Assembly: GCA_905221605.1 (NCBI GenBank)
Contig: CAJNDS010000306.1
Location: 95,418 to 159,417, forward strand
Reading direction: 5' to 3'
DNA from: Symbiodinium natans
Taxonomy: Eukaryota > Sar > Dinophyceae > Suessiales > Symbiodiniaceae
Length of the DNA: 64,000 bases
Under the pieces are notes generated by a model that made no database searches, had not been told where the DNA came from, and worked only from the letters and a program-made list of their open reading frames with translations. Made by a program: the position numbers and the translations under genes. This document shows positions 24,079 through 35,479 of this stretch, in pieces (position 1 is the stretch's first letter; every line of letters starts with the position of its first letter).

Positions 24079-27000
24079 TCATTCAAGAAGCTGCTTGAAA
24101 TCCAGGACACCACATCCGAGCTCCATGGTTTCCAGCACGTTTCGAGTTACCATATGTTCCTGTGCAAAATTCACAGTTACATCCGCGACCCCCGCTGGAC
24201 ATCGGAAGGTCGGAAACGCGATCGGCTCGGACTCACCCCTGCTGCGGCAGGCGGGGTGATGTGGAGCTCTTACGGGCCCATCGCTAACTTTGGCATGATT
24301 CGTGCAGGGAGGGCTTGGGGTGGGGTCGGGTGGGGGAGTCCAGGCGGCATTGCCAAGGATGAGTCCGCTGGCGCACGCCCAGTTTGGCATTGATGGGGAA
24401 CTTTGCGAACTTTAGCATGCAGCCCGCCTTCTTTTCCTTAGCGTAGGCGTAGGTCTGGGCATCTCTGTTGCTTGGGAGGCTGCGGCATGTGTGCAGTCTG
24501 ATGCTGACGTGGTTGAAAAGCTAGGGCCCGAGCCGAGCTCAGGCCATCCTCTGCTGGTCTCCAATGTGTTCTCGTTTCTCTTCGTTCTCTTTTCTGATTT
24601 GGGCTTGTGGAGTCGGCCTTCTCTGGTTTAGATTGCCATTGTGCTGTTGGTGGTTGATGTTCATAACAAGTCATTTTGGATCTGGCTCCGCTTTCATGAT
24701 TCCAAGTTGGGCCACCGCTGAGTTCGCTTGCAGCTTACCTCGAGCATAGGTTTGCAGCTCTGTCCGCCCGCAGTCGCCAAACACGTAAATATCCCCAACC
24801 TGCGGAACCCCAAAACCCCCGCACGGGAAGTCTGTTCTGGTATGGTTGAGGAGCTCTCCCAACCGATTCCCTGAATCTCGGGTGGGGTCTGAAGGTGCAG
24901 GCAGTTCATGGTTAAGGGCTCTAGAGTTGCGTTCTGACTGTTTGAGAAAGTCTTCTCGTTAGGGAGTAGTGAGGGTAGGCTTAATCAAATGAATGGCTAA
25001 GGCTCGTGTTGCTTCTTCCCGAGCTGGATGAGGAGCACTTGTGGCCCAACTTGTGGCAGCCATTCAATCGAACTTTAGGGCTTGGGTTCTTGTCAAAGTC
25101 TGAAGTCAATTGGACCAAGTGGGATTTAAATTTCCTTCTCCTGGCATTCCATTCCGAAGCCAACAGCATTGCAGTAAGCTGACACTGCCGACTCTCTCCT
25201 GCCATTCTCCTCTCGTGCCTCATGGGCTACATCATGAAGGGTAGCCTGGGCCTCTTGCATTGTGCTGATCTAGATGCGCTTGTAGTTGTTGTGCCTGTAC
25301 ACACTACGTATATTATATATATATATACATATATATATATATGTATGTATAATATCAATCACTCGATATAGATGGCCTTCGATTCTAGCTCCATCCACGA
25401 GGATGGCCAGGATGTCGCCCTTGTTGTGCTCGACGCTTTGCCGCAGACAGTACATCTTTGCGAAGGGTTGCTTCTGATTCGTGGCAGCCAAAACAGGGGA
25501 GCGGCGCGTGTTTGATGAAATTTCCACGAGCCAGACCCTGTGCCGGCTCCACATGTGCGCTGTCTTCCCCCAGCCAAATAACTCCAACCTGTTTCTCCCA
25601 ATAAACAATGCTCCGGTGCTGAGACCCAGCTTGCAAGGCGCTTCTGCAGTCAGCCCGCCGTGAGGACCTGCGCAATCATGCAGAGGCTCTGTGTTTCATA
25701 CACATGGACTGGAGCGTGTGTCATGCTGATACTTGTAGCTAGCATCTTGGCATGTCGCACAGTGCGGTGGGGCATGACATCGAAGTTCCAAAAATCGAAT
25801 GCTTCTGCGCCTTCTTCGTGAGTCTCAGGCACTCCAAGAAGCTATGGCATCCTTCAGCGAGAAGGACTTAGATGACGCTGGTGTGCTGGGATGCCCAGCG
25901 GGAAAGCAGCACAAACAGGCCTCATCACTCCGAAACACCTAGCCCTGAGATAAAGTTGTCCCCCCGCGCCCTGCCTCCCCAAAGCCCTAAACCCTAAGCC
26001 CTATACGCCCCAATCCCGTGAACCCTACTCTTAAGCTTGTGGACAGAACACAAAACCCAAAGCCTTTCTAAGCCCCTGAATTATCATCCCTGGACACCGC
26101 CCCCCGCCCCTCTTTTCCGAGGCTACCAGCCTTTCGGGAGTGGCTCTCAAGCCGAAGCCTCGGGAATGGACTTCAGCTTCAGGGTTTATGGCAGTTGCGA
26201 ATTCAGGCCTTTGGGGTTTATGTTTCGGAGCTGAGGGGCCTCCAACTTGTGAGCTGTAACACCTACGTTAAAACTCAATTAAAACCGCAGAGTCGCTTCA
26301 GAATCCCTTCTTCCACGACGCCGCCTTTCTCTCACCCGCTCAGTGGGTTTGGTTGCAGAAATCCTGAGCATCCCACAGAGATGCTGGAACAAAGCGCAGC
26401 AAATTCACAAAAATGCGTGTGTGTTACTTTCTTGAGCCGTGGCTTGATGGGAAGCTGAGATGCTCAATGAAGAATCCCAAGCATGCAGTCTGACTCGGAT
26501 ACGCCTTTCCCCAGCAACCACATTGATTGTTCTGCCAGATCCGAGTGCACCAGCTGAGAGTGGGTAGATGTGGGTAGATCAGCGTTTGAAGCATGGATTC
26601 TGCAAGCCTTGAAGCGCAGCTGGATGTTTCACCTCTAGCTTTGTGCGATGTGTTGAAAATGTGCCCACACGCTCTCAGCACACAGGGAGAAGACATGTTT
26701 ATCAACATTCCGATCTTATTGAGCAATGAGGCGGTCTACAAAGCGTCAGAAAACTCTGGGATTAACCATGTGACAAGAGAGAACGTCTATTGTTTGGCCA
26801 TGGTCCTCGCGCTGCATGACAGTCCAGAAGGCAGAGCGAGGCACAAAATCAAGACCCTCAGCCTTGTGTTATACAGAAGACATATGGGTCTCTTCCATGG
26901 TCTTCTAAGAGAAGCTTCAAAGCTGGGGCTTTAAAGGATCTGACAGTTACGTAACCTGACAAGCATGCCCCGAAACTTGAGCCTACGTAAGATCAGCGGC

Positions 27001-27106
27001 CCTTACCACAGAGTCTTGGAGTTGGTGCTAAGAAGTTTGTGACTGACTCAATTTCGAGAGGCCACCCCGAAGCAAGAGCACGCATCCAAAACGCGAGTGA
27101 CACAAC
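24079..27106 (-). CDS. Multi-exon gene of unknown function
   Basis: Five inferred exons, read right to left. Exon 27106-27007 (acceptor GGGCAG, donor GTAAGG, phase 0 to 1) encodes VVSLAFWMRALASGWPLEIE. Exon 25804-25668 (phase 1 to 0, donor GTCCTC) contains AFDFWNFDVMPHRTVRHAKM. Exon 25473-25363 (acceptor GAATCAG, donor GTGATT, phase 0 to 0) contains MYCLRQSVEHNKGDILAILV. Exon 24799-24739 (acceptor TTCCGCAG, donor GTAAGC, phase 0 to 1) reads VGDIYVFGDCGRTELQTYAR. A last exon 24241-24079 runs from a CCGCAG acceptor to a TGA and ends GVLDFKQLLE. The first four join with matching phases; one exon is missing before the last. No family is recognised. Lack of long hydrophobic runs suggests a soluble protein. 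The first exon found has an acceptor, so the gene must continue beyond 27106, where plus-strand exons begin. Confidence 0.45.
25309..25355. repeat. TA microsatellite
   Basis: About 45 bp of TA/ATAT with some GTAT units, inside the minus-strand gene, just beyond the donor of its exon ending at 25363. Confidence 0.9.
26593..26934 (+). CDS. Open reading frame, 113 residues, unknown
   Basis: ATG-initiated (MDSASLEAQLDVSPLALCDV) and open to a TAA at 26932. Composition is balanced and helix-prone, with no recognisable domain. It lies in an inferred intron of the minus-strand gene. It could be an independent short gene, an exon of the TSP1/Kelch gene, or chance. Confidence 0.25.
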   Translation: MDSASLEAQLDVSPLALCDVLKMCPHALSTQGEDMFINIPILLSNEAVYKASENSGINHVTRENVYCLAMVLALHDSPEGRARHKIKTLSLVLYRRHMGLFHGLLREASKLGL

Positions 27107-27285
27107 CTGCCCATGACAAAGGTTCTCATGTTTTGAAGGGGATATCTTAAAGATGCTTGCGTGCCTACCTTGCCTTGGGCTCAATCGCCTGGCGTTGGAA
27201 GGAGAGTCGGAACATCTGTCAGGGCCTTGGGTAAACAAGCACAGGTTTCTTTTCGCAAATGTGGGCCTTGAGACTCTTGTTTCAG

Positions 27286-30126
27286 GCAGGAGACACTCAA
27301 AACTCTGTAATTACTTCGGCTATGGTCCATGGGGTGCTTGCGACAGCAGCAGTCTGGCCAATTGTCTGCGACTGACCGAGAGAACTACCCAATGTCTTCC
27401 CAGCAATCCGATGGCCACGACAGCATGTTCACAAGAATGTCTTGCCCAACGTACCATGATGCCATGAAGCAAAAAGCAAGCAAACCCCAAAGCCTGAGCC
27501 CTAAAACCTTGAATCACGCGCCGAAGCACCTTAAAGACGCCAGAATCATAATCCCTTCCTCCCGACCAAGGGGGTGGCTGCGGCATGCATGCGGCAGGCC
27601 TCAAAGCGGAGGCCGCCTGAGGAGGTTTAGGGCGTTCAGCGTTGAGGTTTGCTGACGGGGCCGAGGCTTTGCTTGAACTGCGAAGGGGTTGTCCGAAGCA
27701 AAGTCAAGTGAACCTGGCTTCCTCCTGTCCTTCCTTGACGAAAACGTCCCCATGCAAGTGCTGCAAGCTCCTTGCCACCAAAAGGCTATCCATGTGTCTC
27801 ACTGTGCCGGTCAGGAGTCTGAGGGTCTTTAGGGTCTAGTCTTCCGGTGCAGATCTGAACATTTGCTCCTTCTCCGGAGGCTTCCGCGCAGCCATGGCCA
27901 CTTCCAAGGCGGGAGGTTTGGGGTTCAGGCTTAGCAGCTGGAGTTGAGTGCTTAAATTCGGAGAATAAAGCATGTGAATAAGGTGTGGTGGTTTGGTCAA
28001 GGACATCAGTGACTTGAAGCTGTGGACAACTGAGCCTTACACCCTGACACTCCACATCAACTTTTGGGCTCTGCATGCTGGCTGCATTTGCCGCAAAGGC
28101 CTTTGTAGCGAAGAGTGGGGAATCTTTTGTGTCTGTCCAAACTTTAAGGTGATTGTTTGCATGGCAGACCCATGTGAGTGCCACAATGCGAAAGCTGCGT
28201 TGCCACCATAGTTATTTACTGGCTTCGTGGTGCTACTTGCAGTGCATACCACTATATGCTATAAGCCTACTAGCCATTGTACAATCGTGCATCGAGACGT
28301 TCCTTCGAGCAAGGTGCTGCAGCCCTTGAACGCTCACAATGAGGCGCCGTCTTATGGAGTGTTGATGGAGTTCCGGGGCTCTCCTACGGATCCCTGATGG
28401 CATGCGCCCACGCAGGAAAGCTTTCAGCTCTGAAGCTCCACAAATCTTTCAAAAGCTTTTCACCTCCCCCCCTGGCCATGCTAAATGCCGACCACTAAAA
28501 TTTTAACAGCGACATCATGAGGTCAACTTCAGGGCTTCCGGTGTTCGGATCCTTCATAGCCCGCGCCTGTGGAACGCAGAGGCGTACGAGCCGCCTATGA
28601 CACGCCTGACCGCTGCCCCTGTCTCGGCCGATGCCTTGGCTTCCAGCTTCCACATCGTACAGGTCTGGAAAGAATGGCAGGAACATGAAGGAACGTTGTC
28701 GCGCGTTGCAGGTTTTAGTGCTCACCTCCATGCAGGTCAGTGGGGGCCCGCTTAACTTAGTTGTTCAAGATGTGAACTCTCACCGATTCTACCCAACCCC
28801 ATGTTACCGCCTTGGTACAACCCTGCACCATAATTACTACTTACAAGCACCCCTTGCTTTGTGGCTGGGTTTTTTGCAATTGCAAGAACCTCTTTGCCCC
28901 GAATCCCGAGCTGTCATGAGCTACCCTTGACGACCCCTGAGAGCTCGAGGATGGGGCGCCGGCAGTCAAAGACAGGCGCAATGTAAATCGACATCTGTTG
29001 ACCATGGACGGACACTTGTCATCAGTGTAGCCACAGTGAAAATGTCAGGCACAGCAACAATAGTTGTGTGCCATCGAATCTGGACGGCCTTGTCACAGGC
29101 AGTGGCAGTGGGCGCGGCCGCAGGTGGAAGGCGCATGCCTGGGTGGAGCATCGCGAATCATTAACTGCGGGCTGAACTTGCACGACTCATGAAGCTTACA
29201 GCTTCAGCACAGCAATTGCCGTGCCACGCTCAGAAATTCTGTGGCATGTCTTCGGCAAGCCCGAACAATCCCGCAGGCGAAGGGCCGTGTGCCCGGGGCG
29301 GCCACACCGCGACGCCAGGGCCCATGCGGCCATTTCGAAAAGTACCACACATAGAGTGCTATCACTAACTAACCGTAGGGTTCCCAGCTTTTTTCGGCTT
29401 TGGTGGGTTCAGATTTTCCGTGCACTCACAACTTAAGGCGCGAGGCAAGCTGCGCACAGACTTGAAACGTTTCAGAGAATAGTGCAGGGAGCTCGCAAGT
29501 TCTTTGAGAGTGCTTGACGGGCGGACAATCGCACCAACATCATTGTGCCTAGTAGCTCCCATTGGGTTGGGGTCTTCACCACTCTCTCCTGGCCTAGTGG
29601 ATCGAATGGCGGCCCAGATCCGCCGGTACTCGTACCATCTCATAGCCTTTGCATCGCGGTATGGCTTACACATGCAGCACACTCGACCCCGACCGAACCC
29701 CAATCCTCAAACCCGTCCAGCTTGTGCCAAAGTCTCTCAGGCTCGTAGGCCCCACCGATCCGCAGAAGCCTTCGGCCAGAACCCTACACTCATGGTCTCA
29801 GCGTGTGAACATGGTCCAGCTCAAGGCTTTGGCCGATTGCACCCCCCTGTCTACTGCTAGTCATGGAGTCAGCATGCAGCCGTGATGATGTGGGGTACTC
29901 CCAAAGCACCTGAGTCCGAAGATGAAGCCAGTTCCCCGCCCCTCAACTCCCAACCCCCCGACCGCTTTACCACAAAGTTCCAAATGTTCAGCTCTAAACC
30001 CTAAACTTTTAAACCACCCTTGCGATTCTCGGCCTCAGGCGCGGATTGTGATCTTCGGCGGGCACTACGATGGGGGCGCGGGAGTTGAAGCCCCGGTGCC
30101 AGGAGTTACATTCAATATATGTGTAG

Positions 30127-30175
<49 letters not shown>

Positions 30176-31297
30176 TGTATAATATATATATATATATACA
30201 TATATATAGATACATTAACTTGCCTGCGATTCGTGTTATTGGGGCTCACGATGTTTGACGTCATTTGTAGGTGTGCGCGCGAGTAGACTCAGCAAACTCC
30301 GCATGTACTTTGTGCTTGGCGCACCAGAGACATCTTCGTTTAGGGAAGGTAAGCTCAGTGGGTAGCAACTAACATTATACTAACCCCAAAACCTGCTCTG
30401 AAAGCGATAGCCTGGATCCGACGTCTGATGCTCGATCGCTTGATTCAGCTGTTGTTACAGTCCGTCGTTTTCCTGCTGGTCTAGTCTTTCAGGAGTTCTG
30501 TTTGGACGTACATGGCATTCTTTCGACCAGGTAAGCAGTGTGGCATCCTGCATGGGGTAGTCCGTGCCAATGCTTACTGCTAGGGAATGGGAATGCGGCG
30601 GAGATTTCAATGGCATAGAATATCGGGCAATGGGAGTCCGGAGTGAAAAAGCTCAATCACACCGAAGTTGTGGAAGTACAGAAGACGTCATTCTGTGACG
30701 GTAGCCAAGAGTCAAGCACCTTGGTGTACGAGTTCTTACAGTCCAAGTCCATGAGGGCCCGATGTTGAGCTTGCAGGCTGGCTTCATCTACTTGAATGAT
30801 ACGCACATCCTCGACATCGATGAGAACACATGGACCGTTCCGTGGATGCCCCGTCTGGTGTGGGTGTATTGTTCCAAGCGTCAATCCCTTTAAAATCGAT
30901 CACTTCTTTCATCTAACTTTCAGGCACTGTTCAACATCTCATCCGCTGATTCATCAGAACTGCAAGCAGGGGCGAACTAGTGCGCCACATGGTGCCCAAC
31001 TGCAAAATAGTCACGAGACTCGCTGGATGCAACTAAGCGACGTTTTTTTCGTTGCAATCTGAAGTTAGAATCTGAAGTCCTTGAACAATGCAAACCGGTT
31101 TCAACCTTAAGTCTCAACCCCATGAAGCCAAAGACTCAACTGTACGAACCAAGTCGAGGCGGTGTCGGGGTACGGCGCCTCTTCCGTGCCATGGCTGCAG
31201 GAGTACTGGGGGCCTCGTTGACTTTGGAGGGATGGAGCCATCTAGCACAGGCATGCAAGGGTTGCAACTTAATGATCCAAGTTTGCAGTCCGACTTG
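27286..31297 (+). CDS. TSP1-Kelch protein, at least eleven exons
   Basis: Inferred exons: 27286-27450, 27640-27707, 28002-28148, 28510-28711, 29277-29341, 30039-30095 (or to 30102), 30271-30348, 30493-30530, 30777-30859, 30924-31001, 31201-31297. Every junction is phase-compatible if the sixth exon ends at 30102 (GA donor). Exon 1 is a phase 1-1 module with six cysteines around GPWGAC and TERTTQCLPSN, the pattern of a thrombospondin type 1 repeat, a usually extracellular adhesion module. Exon 3 adds GCICRKGLCSEEWGIFCVC. Exon 4 is 67 residues ending VWKEWQEHEGTLSRVA, which runs into exon 5 EGPCARGGHTAT and exon 6 ARIVIFGGHYDGG, a standard Kelch blade. Later exons give FIYLNDTHILDIDENTW and, across a GC-AG intron, SAPHGAQL plus STGGLVDFGGM, a second blade. 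Kelch repeats fold into beta-propellers that bind other proteins. Start codon and C-terminus are not located. The TSP1 module implies a secreted or surface protein. Confidence 0.6.
30115..30214. repeat. TA / GTAT microsatellite
   Basis: About 100 bp of (TA)n, (GTAT)n and (TA)n, lying in the intron between the Kelch exons at 30039 and 30271. The flanks are nearly complementary, so the strand can fold back on itself. Confidence 0.9.
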
Positions 31298-31331
31298 GCG
31301 AAGAGACACTTGGATTCGGATCAAGATCCTT

Positions 31332-32490
31332 CCGGATTGCAATCCGCGCGGGTTGTGCCATCCATCCTTCGCGGTCTATCTCCCGGACAAAGCAATGCTT
31401 GTGATCTCAGTGTGTATGCGACCGGTCACCAGAACATGACCGACCCGCAAAGGAGAGCTTGCACAGGCATGCGCTGCATATCGATGCATGATCATCTTTG
31501 CAGAAGGCCTTCAAACCCATCCGGATTGCAATCCGCGCGGGTTGTGCCATCCATCCTTCGCGGTCTATCTCCCGGACAAAGCAATGCTTGTGATCTCAGT
31601 GTGTATGCGACCGGTCACCAGAACATGACCGACCCGCAAAGGAGAGCTTGCACAGGCATGCGCTGCATATCGATGCATGATCATCTTTGCAGAAGGCCTT
31701 CAAACCCATCCGGATTGCAATCCGCGCGGGTTGTGCCATCCATCCTTCGCGGTCTATCTCCCGGACAAAGCAATGCTTGTGATCTCAGTGTGTATGCGAC
31801 CGGTCACCAGAACATGACCGACCCGCAAAGGAGAGCTTGCACAGGCATGCGCTGCATATCGATGCATGATCATCTTTGCAGAAGGCCTTCAAACCCATCC
31901 GGATTGCAATCCGCGCGGGTTGTGCCATCCATCCTTCGCGGTCTATCTCCCGGACAAAGCAATGCTTGTGATCTCAGTGTGTATGCGACCGGTCACCAGA
32001 ACATGACCGACCCGCAAAGGAGAGCTTGCACAGGCATGCGCTGCATATCGATGCATGATCATCTTTGCAGAAGGCCTTCAAACCCATCCGGATTGCAATC
32101 CGCGCGGGTTGTGCCATCCATCCTTCGCGGTCTATCTCCCGGACAAAGCAATGCTTGTGATCTCAGTGTGTATGCGACCGGTCACCAGAACATGACCGAC
32201 CCGCAAAGGAGAGCTTGCACAGGCATGCGCTGCATATCGATGCATGATCATCTTTGCAGAAGGCCTTCAAACCCATCCGGATTGCAATCCGCGCGGGTTG
32301 TGTCATCCATCCTTCGCGGTCTATCTCCCGGACAAAGCAATGCTTGTGATCTCAGTGTGTATGCAACCGGTCACCAGAACATGACCGACCCGCAAAGGAG
32401 AGCTTGCACAGGCATGCGCTGCATGTCGTTGCATGATCATCTTTGCAGAAGGCCTTCAAACCCATCCGGATTGCAATCCGCGCGGGTTGA
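31332..32490 (+). repeat. 189-bp tandem array, six copies plus a partial
   Basis: Unit starts lie at 31332, 31521, 31710, 31899, 32088 and 32277, with a truncated seventh at 32466. The first five copies look identical; the sixth has a few substitutions (for example near 32303 and 32365). The period is a multiple of three, and one plus frame is open through the whole array, from the ATG at 31088 to the stop at 32858 (590 codons). Each unit reads CDLSVYATGHQNMTDPQRRA within a 63-residue repeat. That frame is the same as that of the Kelch exon at 31201. It may be coding (an expanded repeat domain) or an intronic minisatellite whose open frame is a by-product of one unit lacking stops. Confidence 0.9.
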
Positions 32491-34272
32491 CACCTGCAGA
32501 AGGATGAAGACTGACTTTCGTCCGGATGGCAAGTTTGAGGTCTTCGGCCTCAGCAGTCGAATTACCGGACGGACCAGCATGTGCGAGCCCTGGGCATGTA
32601 GTGCATGGCTTAAAGGCCGAACGGACAGCTGCAGACCGACGATATGGCGGCCGAATGTCAACACTGATCATCTCCTGACTCCTGGCTTCTGTTTGGATCG
32701 CCATCTGCGAGGCCTTCTGGCCTCGGCGTTCGTCGGGAAACAAGAGGGCAAGCTCAGCGCAATGTGGACGACACATGCACTGCAGTCGCTCCATCAAGGA
32801 GAGCTTCAACACATCCCATGCTGTCGCAATATGTCGTGGTGGTGCTTTACGGATGGATGAGGTCCTGTTCTTCTGTTCCCTGTTGGGTTGGCTGCGAAGC
32901 GTCCCGGCATCTACAGCAGGTCCCAGCAAGTAGCAGGACATGCTGAAGCATGCCGCCATGCTGGACATGTTCCCAGCTTCCATTGATAGCCCAGAGCAGC
33001 CTTGCAAAGCTGACTTCACCCTTTTTGCCCCTATTGTACTCGTATTGTGTGTTCTCATAATGTTCTCATAATACCACTCCAAGATGAGTGTTCAATCCAA
33101 GCCGACCCAATTTCGTGACAGTCTCTGCAGCTTCGGGAGTCTCGTGAAGTTTGGAAGGGCATAAAGCCTGAGCGGGTAGTCGCAGAACCCCTTGACCCGC
33201 AGTCTGATGGTTGCAGCATGGCTCTTGGGTCTCTTCATCTGGCCATCCTCGCTGTTCTGTTTGGAGTCTACAAGCTTCACCACATATATATTATGCCTCA
33301 ACCCAAAACCCTCATGAGGCCTTTCTCAGACTTTATCAACACCAAACCCCCCCTAAACTCCTAAACCGTGAACCCTGACAGCGCCAGACCCCAGGCGCTA
33401 CAGCCACTCGGCCGCCTTGGTCGGCAGCCGGGTGGCCTTCACCTCAGCAGTTGACCGGCCTTGTCGGGCTTACCAATTGTGGGGTTGAGGGAGGTGCTAT
33501 CAGGTTCCTTGTTTCGAGTCGGGGCTCCTAGGGGAGGAGTCGCAGGGTTTGCCGACTGAAGGGCCATGTCTCACAGCTCAGCTTCACGCTCGGCCTGCTT
33601 TTTCAGTGATCCTTCTTGCTGTAGCCTTTGGCTCTTTTTCTTCAGTGTTTTCCATGGAACAAGCCAAGGCTCCAGAAAAGTCACCTGCTACCGATCAGTT
33701 CAAGCAGTCTATACAGCTACAACACCAGAGCCTTGGATTAAGTTTCCCAATCGTTTGCCCAAGAACCGCAGGACACCACGGCACTCGTTGCTCATTATTC
33801 TGCATGACTGCCAAATTTTTGCACCTTGGGATCCCAAGTTTGAGACGAGGACTGTGGACCCTCGTAAGATCACGGTCGCCCCAATCATAACTCGTCTGCC
33901 GGAGCACCCGAAAGGCTGCCTTTTAGGCTTGGGCTTTTTCTGGGTTTAGGGTTGAAGGCCCAAAGCGCAGCTTTGGCTCACATGTGCAAAGAATGCTAAC
34001 ATACATGTGCACTGAAGGATCCGTTCTTATAGTTGTTTGGCATCTGTCAATGCAAGAAGTAACAGCGATGCTGCCGATTGGCCAGGTCTCGTCGGCTGTG
34101 TTGCGAAGGTAGCATGCTTCCATCTCAACCCTAAATACGAACCCCAAACCCAGGGTCGGAGGCAAGCGTTGGATCGTGCTGGGAAAGCTGCAGTTAGCAT
34201 CGTCCACGTGCAAATTGGCTGTCTTTAGCTAGGCAGGTTTATGGAGACGATTATGTTGACTACACATTGACC
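32491..34272. other. Stretch without a firm gene
   Basis: The plus frame leaving the tandem array stays open to 32860, and a minus frame (32456-33082) is equally long, so neither is compelling. Plus 33566-33949 is open, with a natural-looking middle (PWIKFPNRLPKNRRTPRHS), but no domain or splice support is clear. Degenerate telomere-like text occurs around 33345-33375. Confidence 0.3.
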
Positions 34273-35479
34273 ATGGCTACAGAGGCAGCTGAACATGCCG
34301 TTGCGGAAGTCAATGGAGGAAATGTTTCTGGCAGCATCAGACCAGGACGAAGAGAGCGAGTCGAGCTGGTGGTTGCCGACATGGCCAAACTCAAGGAGGG
34401 ACAGTTTGTGGACTCAAGGGTGGCTGGGCCAGCACACATGTTTCGTATCCGAGTGGCCATGGGCACTAACATTGGTTTTCGAAGATGCCGTTGGATAAGG
34501 CCAGTGGTTGGGCTGTTGGCACCGGAAGGACAACGCGACTATCCGATCACTGTGCGTATTTTCCTCAATCTGAGAAATAATGATCCCTCTCTGAACTGCT
34601 GCCGCAACACGACGAGAACCTTCACACATCCAGACATGTATTATGGCTGCCGCCTGATTCCGTTTGCAGACGCTGTCGCTCCCGGCTCAGGCTGGCTCAA
34701 TGAAAATGGGTGCCGACTGGAGTGTACGGTGGTGTTCCCACTCTCGGCAGATCGCCTTGTCTCAAAAATGTGGCCTCGGCTGGACTTTACCCAGAAGCTG
34801 GGTCAAGTCACCTTTCGTTTGGCTGAGGAGCCGCCAGTGTTTTTTGATGAGCGTCTCTTGGTCGCACGCTCTGATTACTTTCGAGAGATGCTTTCGCAGG
34901 AAGCCTGGAAAGAAGGCAGAACCAGAGAGGTGGATTTCAGCCTGAATCCGCGCATGAATCATCGCCACCTCCAAGCAATTCTGCAGTTCCTCACGGATGG
35001 AACCTTCGATTCAGAAGGCGATACCACATATGCTTTATCCGTAAGGTGCCTTGCTGACGAGTATCGCCTGGCAGAGCTCGTTTCCCAAGCCGACAAGGAA
35101 TTGGAGTGCCTGCTGTCCGAAGACAACGTCCTCGAATTCCTGGGACACGTTCAAGGCCGATACACGCCGGTATGCACGGCACCGATTTAATACCCATTGC
35201 CAGAAATTCCAGGGTCTACAATGCGTGTAGCATGGCATAGTCGCTCCCTTGCCCAAAAGCACTGACAACCCCAAAAGGTTGTTTCTCTCAAGCGTAAAAA
35301 TGATCTTTTCAAGAGTTGAAAATTCATCGCTCGCAGCGAAGCGAGGCTCGGGAGGGCACCTGGAGGCCGTGTGCCTGGAGATGGTGCGGGCCAATGACTG
35401 TGAGCTCCTCGAGGTGCACAGGGCCAAGCTCAGCCCGCTGGCGCAGGAGAAGAGATCTGGGAGAAAGTTGAAAACATGA
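34273..35479 (+). CDS. MATH-BTB domain protein
   Basis: The ATG at 34273 (CCATGG context) opens an uninterrupted frame. Residues about 30-165 resemble a MATH domain: MFRIRVAMGTNIGFRRCRWI early, LNENGCRLECTVVF near its end. Residues about 178-290 are a BTB/POZ domain, with FFDERLLVARSDYFREMLSQ, then LQAILQFLTDGTF and YALSVRCLADEYRLAELVSQ. The unspliced frame stops at 35190, but a 181-nt GC-AG intron (35156-35336) would join DNVLEFLGHVQ to KRGSGGHLEAVCLEMVRAND and extend the BTB C-terminal helices to a stop at 35479. An alternative last exon at 35828-35910 (acceptor TTGGCAG, LMDMLVSSSAQRRGQKRTL) fits as well. MATH-BTB proteins recruit substrates to Cullin-3 ubiquitin ligases: MATH binds the substrate, BTB binds the cullin. 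The gene sits between two blocks of Kelch exons in the same orientation. It could be an independent near-intronless gene, a nested retrocopy, or the N-terminal part of a BTB-Kelch protein. Confidence 0.85.

Noticed and set aside
24421-24637. Plus-strand open stretch with a hydrophobic start, no ATG
   Set aside because: It lies opposite the better-supported minus-strand gene, and no matching donor or partner exon was found.
30657-30884. Minus frame over 30.66-30.88 kb
   Set aside because: It is the shadow of the plus-strand Kelch exon containing HILDIDENTW.
32456-33082. 208-codon minus frame after the 189-bp array
   Set aside because: Its end lies inside the repeat and no splice signal or domain supports it; the plus frame there is equally open.
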